DNA from: JAFMJV01 sp963800275
GTDB lineage: Bacteria; Chloroflexota; Limnocylindria; Limnocylindrales; CSP1-4
DNA length: 64,000 nucleotides
NCBI GenBank assembly: GCA_963800275.1
Contig: CAWDAI010000004.1
Span: forward strand, 1 to 64,000
Direction: 5' to 3'
A model generated the notes under the pieces. It was not told the origin of the DNA and searched no databases. It was given only the letters and a program-made list of their open reading frames with translations. Shown here piece after piece: positions 57,711 through 64,000 of the stretch (the stretch's first letter is position 1; every line of letters begins with the position of its first letter). A program made the position numbers and the translations under genes.

Positions 57711-59327
57711 TCAGCCGCGAGTCACGCGGACCTGGTCGACGCCCGCCTCCACGACCGCCTCAGGGGCTCTGTCCACGGCTTCGAGCTGGACGGCCACCCG
57801 ACGGCCCGCGAGCCCTGCAGGCACCGCCCGGACCAGGGCCTGCCAGCGAGGTGCATGCCTGCGCCCATCCCCACGGACCCGCAAGAGGGTCGCCAGGCGC
57901 CGCCCGCCGCCGTCCACCAGGTACACGGAGAAGCCATCGCCAGCGCGGGCCCGGGCGCTGAGGCCGACCCAGTAGCGCAGTCGGAGCGTGGCCCTGCCTG
58001 CGCTGGGGAGTCTGAAGAACGGCGAACGGATGGTGGTCCTACCGCCGTCTACATCGCGGCCCCTGGCGCCGCCGGTCACGAGCACCGATTCGCCTGAGAA
58101 GGCCGCTCGCAGTTGGAAGGTTCCCCGCGCAGCGCGGCCTCGCTGCCAGCGTCCGTCGCGGGCGCTGTCCGACCCCCACGGATCGGCCTGCCAGCCGCGC
58201 GCGGTCTCGAAGTCGTCGAAGAGCGGACCGCAGTTGAGCCTGGCCGCTCGCTTCCCGACGACTGCGTAGGGACAGCGTGCTCGGTCCAGGAGATAGAGCA
58301 CGGCGGCCCGGTTCCGCGTCGTCTCACGCCGGATGACCTCGTCGGGAGGGTAGTGGCGTGCGGCTGCGCTGCCACCTCGGGGATACATCTCGAACGTGAA
58401 CGAGAAGATCCGGTGGCGGTGATACATCCAATCGATCAGATCGCCGTCACTGAGGTAGAGATCGCTCGATTGCCTCGCGCGATAGCCGTTGCTCGCGGCC
58501 ATGGCCTTGCCCATGGCGCGGAAGGTGGCGTGGTCGAGCGCGGTCATGTCGGGTGGTCGATCCCTGTACGTGTAGGCGTAGGGCCATAGCACCATCTCGC
58601 CGGCGGTGTGGAACGTGACGTGGGTCCGGATACGCTGGCGCCCATCGATGACACGGCTGTTGACGAAGTCGCGCATGGCCCGGGCTTCCTGTGACGACCA
58701 GGGCCGGGGACCGCGATAGTCCCGAGCGCCAGGTCTGCCTGAGGACCCGCCGCAACAACCGAAGCGATAGCCGTAATTGCGGTTGATGTCGGTGCCGATG
58801 GCACGGCTGCCAGGCGTCGGTTGCCGGTTCCGTCGCCACGAGCGGTACGGCGATCCCGTGAGGTCGTATTGCAGCCCGTCAGGATCGACCATGAAGACGA
58901 CCCAGATTCGACGGCTGTCGACCAGCCTCGTCACCCGCTCACCCAGTGGCGTGGAGCGGCCGTAGCGGCCGGCGAGCAGATCGAGGATGTAGATCGCCAT
59001 CTCTGCCGAGAGATGCTCCCGCGCATGGTGGAGGCCGTCGAAGAGCACCTCCGGCTCGCGTTCATCGACGCCCACGCGGTCGCTGATCTCGGCGGTCCAG
59101 ATCCTGCGACCTTCATGCGTCCGGCCGATGGAGAAGATGCGGACGATGTCGGGATGCGCTGCTGCGACCTGCCGGATGTGCCGGACCAACTCCGGATAGG
59201 AGTGGTACCGCGCATCTGTCGCAGGGTAGTCGGGAGCACTTGCCACGACGGCTGGCGGCGCGGGTAGCGCCAGTGCCGGGAGGGTCAGTAGCAGGGCGAA
59301 GCTGGTCGCCAGCAGTGAGTGCCACAT
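57711..59327 (-). CDS. Secreted M14 zinc carboxypeptidase with a C-terminal beta-sandwich
   Basis: 538 residues from ATG 59327. The signal peptide is WHSLLATSFALLLTLPALAL. The peptidase domain starts YHSYPELVRHIRQVAAAHPD and has the zinc motif FDGLHHAREHLSAEMAIYIL (His and Glu), the substrate region GTDINRNYGYRFGCCGGSS, and the third zinc His in THVTFHTAGEMVLWPYAY. The catalytic Glu lies in RIFSFTFEMYPRGG. From about residue 380 a beta-rich module follows (LFDDFETARGWQADPWGSDS, then RATLRLRYWVGLSARARAGD), like the jelly-roll domain attached to many secreted peptidases. It should trim C-terminal residues from extracellular peptides. It is divergent from the large surface protein. Confidence 0.92.
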   Translation of the reverse strand: MWHSLLATSFALLLTLPALALPAPPAVVASAPDYPATDARYHSYPELVRHIRQVAAAHPDIVRIFSIGRTHEGRRIWTAEISDRVGVDEREPEVLFDGLHHAREHLSAEMAIYILDLLAGRYGRSTPLGERVTRLVDSRRIWVVFMVDPDGLQYDLTGSPYRSWRRNRQPTPGSRAIGTDINRNYGYRFGCCGGSSGRPGARDYRGPRPWSSQEARAMRDFVNSRVIDGRQRIRTHVTFHTAGEMVLWPYAYTYRDRPPDMTALDHATFRAMGKAMAASNGYRARQSSDLYLSDGDLIDWMYHRHRIFSFTFEMYPRGGSAAARHYPPDEVIRRETTRNRAAVLYLLDRARCPYAVVGKRAARLNCGPLFDDFETARGWQADPWGSDSARDGRWQRGRAARGTFQLRAAFSGESVLVTGGARGRDVDGGRTTIRSPFFRLPSAGRATLRLRYWVGLSARARAGDGFSVYLVDGGGRRLATLLRVRGDGRRHAPRWQALVRAVPAGLAGRRVAVQLEAVDRAPEAVVEAGVDQVRVTRG

Positions 59328-59697
59328 GACCGCGAATGCTACGTGGCTTCCATGGCGCGTGGTTGGTGACCCGGACCTACGTACCGCCGCCCGCGCGGAC
59401 TCCATGGACCAACGGGGTAGTCCTGTCGGTGGGCGGAGATCGATGGTCTGATCAGGTCCGTGGTGGTGGGGGGTGGGACCGTCGTCTCGAGAACGTTGCT
59501 CGCCGACAACAAATATGGCCATTCGGTACTAGCATCCGTGGACATTGGTCATGTTCCACGCGAGGATTACCGATGCACGGGCACGGGTCCGTGGCTGCCG
59601 GTTTGTCGTGACGCACTTCCTCCGAGCAGAGTGAGTCCGATCGATGAGACGGAGCCCCGAGAGGCAGACCGGGGCATTGTTCGAAGGAGAGGCAAGC
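59328..59697. other. Divergent intergenic region
   Basis: About 370 bp between the carboxypeptidase and the surface-protein gene, with no supported gene. A relatively AT-rich patch lies near 59508-59545, and a GGAGAGG ribosome site sits before ATG 59698. No clear -35/-10 pair was identified. Confidence 0.5.
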
Positions 59698-62600
59698 ATG
59701 TACGCATTCCAGCGCCGCGGCCACAGGCCGGGCACCACACTCATGGCCGTCCTGCAATCGCTGTTGCTGTTGTCGGTCCTGGTGCTGACACCGGCATCGG
59801 CCATCGCGCAAGAGCCGGGCCCCGCCCAGGCGGCCGCGCCTGACGCGCCGCTCGCTGGACTCTGCCGCGCAGTCCGAGGCCGAACAAGCTTCCCAGAAGA
59901 AGGCTGAGCAGAAGGCCCAGAAGCCCGAGCCCAAGGCAGAGCCGACGCTCTCAGAGCAGGGTCTGCACATCCAGATCGAACCGCGCAAGGTCAAGCTCGC
60001 CCCCGGCGAGGAGACCCGTGTCAGCGCCTGGCTCTGCCCGGCCGACGATGACAAGTCCTTCGGTCCCGACGATGAGCCCGGCACCAATGACGATCAGTGC
60101 GTGAAGTCCAAGGTCGATTGGGACCTGGAGACCAACGCTGGCGCGCGCCTCTCGAGCCAGTCCGGTCATGCCGTGAAGATCACGCTGCTTGCCGCCCAGG
60201 ACAACACCATCTCCACTAAGGTCGGAGACCTCAAGGGGAAGACCAAGGTCATCGCGCAGGAGCCTGCGCCTGAGCCCAAGGCGACGACAAGGCCGCCGAG
60301 AAGAAGGCTGCGGCCGAGGCCAAGGCTGCCGAGAAGGCTGCGGCCGAGCAGAAGGCTGCGGAGCAGAAGGCCGCCGAGCAGAAGGCCGCCGAAGCCAAGG
60401 CTGCGGCCGAAGCGAAGGCCGCCGAGAAGGCTGCCGCCGAGCAAGAAGGCTGCCGAGGACAAGGCTGCGGCCGAAGCGAAGGCCGCCGAGAAGGCTGCCG
60501 CCGACAAGAAGGCCGAGCAGCAGGCTGCCCAGGAGCAGAAGGCCGCCGAGAAGGCTGCCGCTGAGCAGGCTGTCGCCGATAAGAAGGCTGCCGAGGACAA
60601 GGCTGCGGCCGAGGCCAAGGCCGCCGAGAAGGCGCCGCCGAGAAGAAGGCCGAGCAGCAGGCTGCCCAGGAGCAGAAGGCCGCCGAGAAGGCTGCCGCCG
60701 AGCAGGCTGTCGCCGAAAGAAGGCTGCCGAGGACAAGGCTGCGGCCGAGGCCAAGGCCGCCGAGCAGGAGAGAAGGCTGAGCAGCAGGCTCGCCCAGGAG
60801 CCAGAAAGGCCGCGCGAGCAGGCTGCCGCCGAGCAGGCTGCCGCCGAGAAGGCCAGGCTGCCGCCGAGAAGGCTGCCGCTGCCGAGGCCAAGGCCGCCGA
60901 GCAGGAGCAGAAGAAGGCTGAGCAGCAGGCTGCCCAGGAGCAGAAGGCCGCCGAGAAGGCTGCCGCCGAGAAGCAGGCTGCCGAGGACAAGGCTGCGGCG
61001 GAAGCCAAGGCCGCCGAGCAGGAGCAGAAGAAGGCCGAGCAGCAGGCTGCCCAGGAGCAGAAGGCCGCCGAGAAGGCTGCCGCTGAGCAGCAGGCTGCCG
61101 AGGACAAGAAGGTCGACGAGCCTGCGCCTGTCGCTGACCTGACCGTGGCCGAGGAACCGGCGGCTGAGCCTTCCCAGGAGCCGACCCCGGCCCCGGAGAA
61201 GCAGGTCCAGCCCGACAAGACCAACGACCAGAAGGCGGCCGACCCGACCGTCGAGCCGACGACCGAGCCCACGACTGAACCCACGACCGAACCCACGACC
61301 GAGCCAACTACCCTTGCGGAGCCCTTCGTCGACCCCACGGCCGACCCCACGGTCGAGCCGTCAGCGGAGCCGACCCAGGAGGCCGCGCCGCTCGTCGCAC
61401 CGACCACTCAGTCGGCGCCGTCGAAGACGACGACCAAGTCGGCCATCGAGCCGGCCGTTGCCGCAGGGAGCTGCAGCAACTGCATCACGGCTTCCGACCA
61501 CGAGGGAGAGAGCAACCCGAACCCGGATGTCTCGCCGACGAACGGCAACAACGTCTGGACCAACGGCAATACCAACGTCTACCGTGAGAAGGACTACATC
61601 AACTTCCGCTTCATCGTCACGTCGTCGGCTGCGGCCAACGGCCGCCTGACCGTCAACTTCACGGGCAACGGCGGCAAGTGCGACTTCTTCGATGGCACGC
61701 TCGGCGCTGGGTCGGTGGGGTCGATCCCGCGACCGCTCATGGTTCCGATCTCGGGCACCGCTCCGACCATCACCTTGATCGGTACGCCGGTCCTGGTGGC
61801 GGGCGACTGGAACCAGAAGTTCGAAGTCAACTTCGAGGGTGCCGGATCGGCATACCTGTACTACCACCTGCGGCTCACCGACACGGCCGGCGAGTGCAAC
61901 GGCTCATCGCAGAACTCGCAGCTCACCAACCCCATCGACACCGGCGACTTCAAGAACGTCGGCCAGGTGACCGTCCCGGTCCCAGCGAAGGACGTGCTGC
62001 AGAACCCCTCGATCGAGGTCCGGAAGTTCATCTCCGACGGCGATGGTGGCTGGGAGCTGGCTCCCGATGACACCTGGCAGTTCTGTGGAAGCAACGCCTC
62101 CCTCCTGGGTGGTGTCGCCTGCAAGAACAACGGCTCTGCTGTCTGGAACGATGTCATCGCGACGCAGGCCGGCAGCCAGTTCACCTTCACCGAAAGCCAA
62201 CTCAACGGCTCGGACTACGAGTTCGACCATGTTGATGGCACCAACTGCGTCCAGTCCGGAACCAGCGCGGTGGCGACCGTGGCGGCAGACTTCGACACCC
62301 CGCAGAGCGCCGTCTGCAACTTCTACAACAGGGAGAAGCAGGGGTCGCTGACCCTCGTGAAGCACGTGGTCAACGACAACGGCGGCACAGCCGATGCGTC
62401 CGCCTGGACGCTCGCCGCCGCCGGTGGTGGAAGCACGCCCATCAACGGCACGGGTAGCCCTGCGACGGGAACAAGCGCGTCGATCAGCGCCGACGTAACG
62501 GCCGGCGTTGAATACACCCTGTCCGAGTCGGGCGGCCCGTCCGGCTACAGCTCGGACGGTGTGTGGGTCTGCACCGGTGACACGAGCGGCTTCGTGTCCC

Positions 62601-64000
62601 CGAACAAGATCACATTGAGTGGCGGCCAGTCGGCCTCCTGCACCATCACCAACGACGACAATGCCCCGAGCCTCACGCTCATCAAGCACGTGGTCAACGA
62701 CAACGGCGGCACCGCGCGTCGCCTCGGCCTGGACCCTCTCCGCGGGCGACAACGACGTCACCGGCTCCGAGACCGGCGCCCTCGCCACCGACCAGGCCGG
62801 CACCTACGCCCTGTCCGAGTCGACCGGTCGGCCGGCTACACGAACACGAGCATCACCTGTGACGACGATCCGGGCGTCGAGGTCACCTCGGTGACGCTGG
62901 GCCTGGGTGAGGACCGTCACCTGCACCTTCGTCAACGACGACAACGCGCCGGCCCTGTACCTGGTCAAGCACGTGGTCAACGACAACGGCGGCACCGACC
63001 TGGCCTCCGCCTGGACTCTGACCGCCGGTGCCAACGACGTCACCGGTGCCGAGGCCGGCGCCTCTCGCCACGGCCAGGCCGGCACCTACGCCCTCTCAGC
63101 GAGACGCCGGTCCCGACGGCTACACCAATACGAGCATCACCTGTGACAACAATCCGGGCGTCGAGGTCACCGCGGTGACCCTCGGCCTCGGTGAGACCAT
63201 CACCTGCACCTTCGTCAACGACGACGATGCCCCGAGCGCTGTACCTCGTCAAGCACGTGGTCAACGACAACGGCGGCACCGAGCTGGCCTCGGCCTGGAC
63301 CCTCTCCGCGGGCGACAACGACGTCACCGGCTCCGAGACCGGCGCCCTCGCCACCGACCAGGCCGGCACCTACGCCCTGTCCGAGTCGACCGGTCGGCCG
63401 GCTACACCAACACGAGCATCACCTGTGACAACGATCCGGGCTGTCGAGGTCACCTCGGTGACCCTCGGCCTGGGTGAGGACGTCACCTGCACCTTCGTCA
63501 ACGACGACAACGCGCCGGCCCTGTACCTGGCCAAGCACGTGGTCAACGACAACGGCGGGACCGAGCTGGCCTCCGCCTGGGATCTGAGCGCCGGGGCCAA
63601 CACCGTCACCGGTGCCGAGGGCGGTGCCTTCGCCACGGCCGTGGCCGGCACCTACGCGCTCAGCGAGAGCGCCGGTCCCGACGGCTACACCAATACGAGC
63701 ATCACCTGTGACGACGATCCGGGTGTCGAGGTCACCGCGGTGACCCTCGGCCTCGGTGAGACCATCACCTGCACCTTCGTCAACGACGACGATGCCCCGA
63801 GCCTCACGCTCATCAAGCACGTGGTCAACGACAACGGCGGGACCGAGCTGGCCTCGGCCTGGACCCTCTCCGCGGGCGACAACGACGTCACCGGCTCCGA
63901 GACCGGCGCCCTCGCCACCGACCAGGCCGGCACCTACGACCTGTCCGAGTCGACCGTGGCCGGCTACACCAACACGAGCATCACCTGTGACGACGATCCG
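59698..64000 (+). CDS. Giant surface protein with Ala/Lys/Glu tract and prealbumin-like repeats, partial and frameshifted
   Basis: ATG 59698 follows GGAGAGG. The signal peptide is TLMAVLQSLLLLSVLVLTP, ending SAIAQ. A frame change near 59850 leads to SLDSAAQSEAEQASQKKAEQ and a small domain (LHIQIEPRKVKLAPGEETRV to about 60240). An Ala/Lys/Glu/Gln-rich helical tract with many frame changes runs from 60280 to 61110. A Thr-Glu-Pro linker (EPTTEPTTEPTTEP) follows. A beta-rich domain with Cys pairs begins GSCSNCITASDHEGESNPNP and includes YINFRFIVTSSAAANGRLTV and EVNFEGAGSAYLYYHLRLT. From 62340 tandem modules of about 95 residues (LTLVKHVVNDNGGT ... TCTFVNDDNAP) resemble prealbumin-like or SpaA-type folds. 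The gene continues past the window. It is probably a cell-wall stalk or adhesin; this is inferred. Confidence 0.75.
60280..61110 (+). repeat. Low-complexity Ala/Lys/Glu/Gln tract (TolA-like)
   Basis: Degenerate 15-45 bp units such as GCCGAGAAGGCTGCCGCCGA and GAGCAGAAGGCCGCCGAG are repeated with small variations. In the proper frame they encode AEAKAAEKAAAE and KKAEQQAAQEQKAAEKAAAE, a long charged single helix. Repeated +1/-1 changes within the tract (for example near 60290, 60640, 60715, 60770) turn it into Arg/Pro-rich nonsense in places. Confidence 0.85.
62340..64000 (+). repeat. Tandem ~282-bp prealbumin-like module repeats
   Basis: The phrase AAGCACGTGGTCAACGACAA recurs near 62360, 62684, 62967, 63251, 63532 and 63814, so spacing is about 282-284 bp after a longer first unit (325 bp). 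Each unit encodes KHVVNDNGGT, a WTL(S/T)AG strand, an ALSES turn, TNTSITCD and TCTFVNDD. Later units are about 85-95% alike. Single-base frame changes occur in several units (near 62718, 62905, 63100, 63235, 63440). Confidence 0.9.

Noticed and set aside
62340..64000. Regular ~282-bp repeats as a CRISPR-like array
   Set aside because: The units are long, coding, and vary gradually with no spacers.

Overview
High-GC bacterial chromosome segment, best explained as a Chloroflexota-type genome (Limnocylindria-like). That placement is inferred from family content: zinc-ribbon class III cyclases fused to ATPase/TPR regions, a CIRCE-controlled groESL, split GatCAB genes, a BMP-type nucleoside transporter and prealbumin-like repeat proteins. 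There is no rRNA marker, and another high-GC lineage such as Actinomycetota is not excluded. No tRNA, rRNA or CRISPR array was seen.

Region 1 (1-23.4 kb) is an exopolysaccharide/cell-surface island. It starts with a partial NAD-synthase-like gene divergent from an AMP-forming acyl ligase, followed by a hexapeptide acyltransferase and a VanZ-like membrane protein. A minus-strand block (9182 to 3860) encodes an O-antigen polymerase/ligase, two GT4 glycosyltransferases and a nucleotide-sugar dehydrogenase. After a nested insertion sequence (an IS3-family element carrying an IS110 insertion) come a UDP-sugar epimerase and a third glycosyltransferase. Next are three tandem minus-strand genes for secreted right-handed beta-helix proteins. 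Their C-terminal domains are almost identical in DNA, but their N-terminal modules differ. The island ends with a divergent Wzz/BY-kinase-like chain-length protein whose nucleotide-binding loop is degenerate.

Region 2 (23.6-51.1 kb) is largely housekeeping. It holds an acyl-ACP thioesterase, two tandem adenylate cyclases (the first heavily frameshifted, the second cut off at its ATPase P-loop), CIRCE-groES-groEL with a strong terminator, a secreted hypothetical protein, tdk, a second acyltransferase, pcrA, a three-gene ABC-2 exporter, a membrane sulfatase-like protein, ligA, gatC, gatA, a bPH2 membrane protein with a Glu-Pro tail, an aminotransferase and gatB.

Region 3 (51.1-57.6 kb) is a nucleoside-type ABC transporter operon with one ATPase, two permeases and a BMP-family binding protein at each end. 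Region 4 (57.7-64 kb) holds a secreted M14 carboxypeptidase and, divergently, a very large surface protein with an Ala/Lys/Glu-rich tract and tandem ~95-residue beta-sandwich repeats that run off the window.

Many genes, including the conserved pcrA and ligA, carry single frameshifts. Most of these are probably assembly or sequencing indels rather than real pseudogenes; coordinates given for such genes span all frames.
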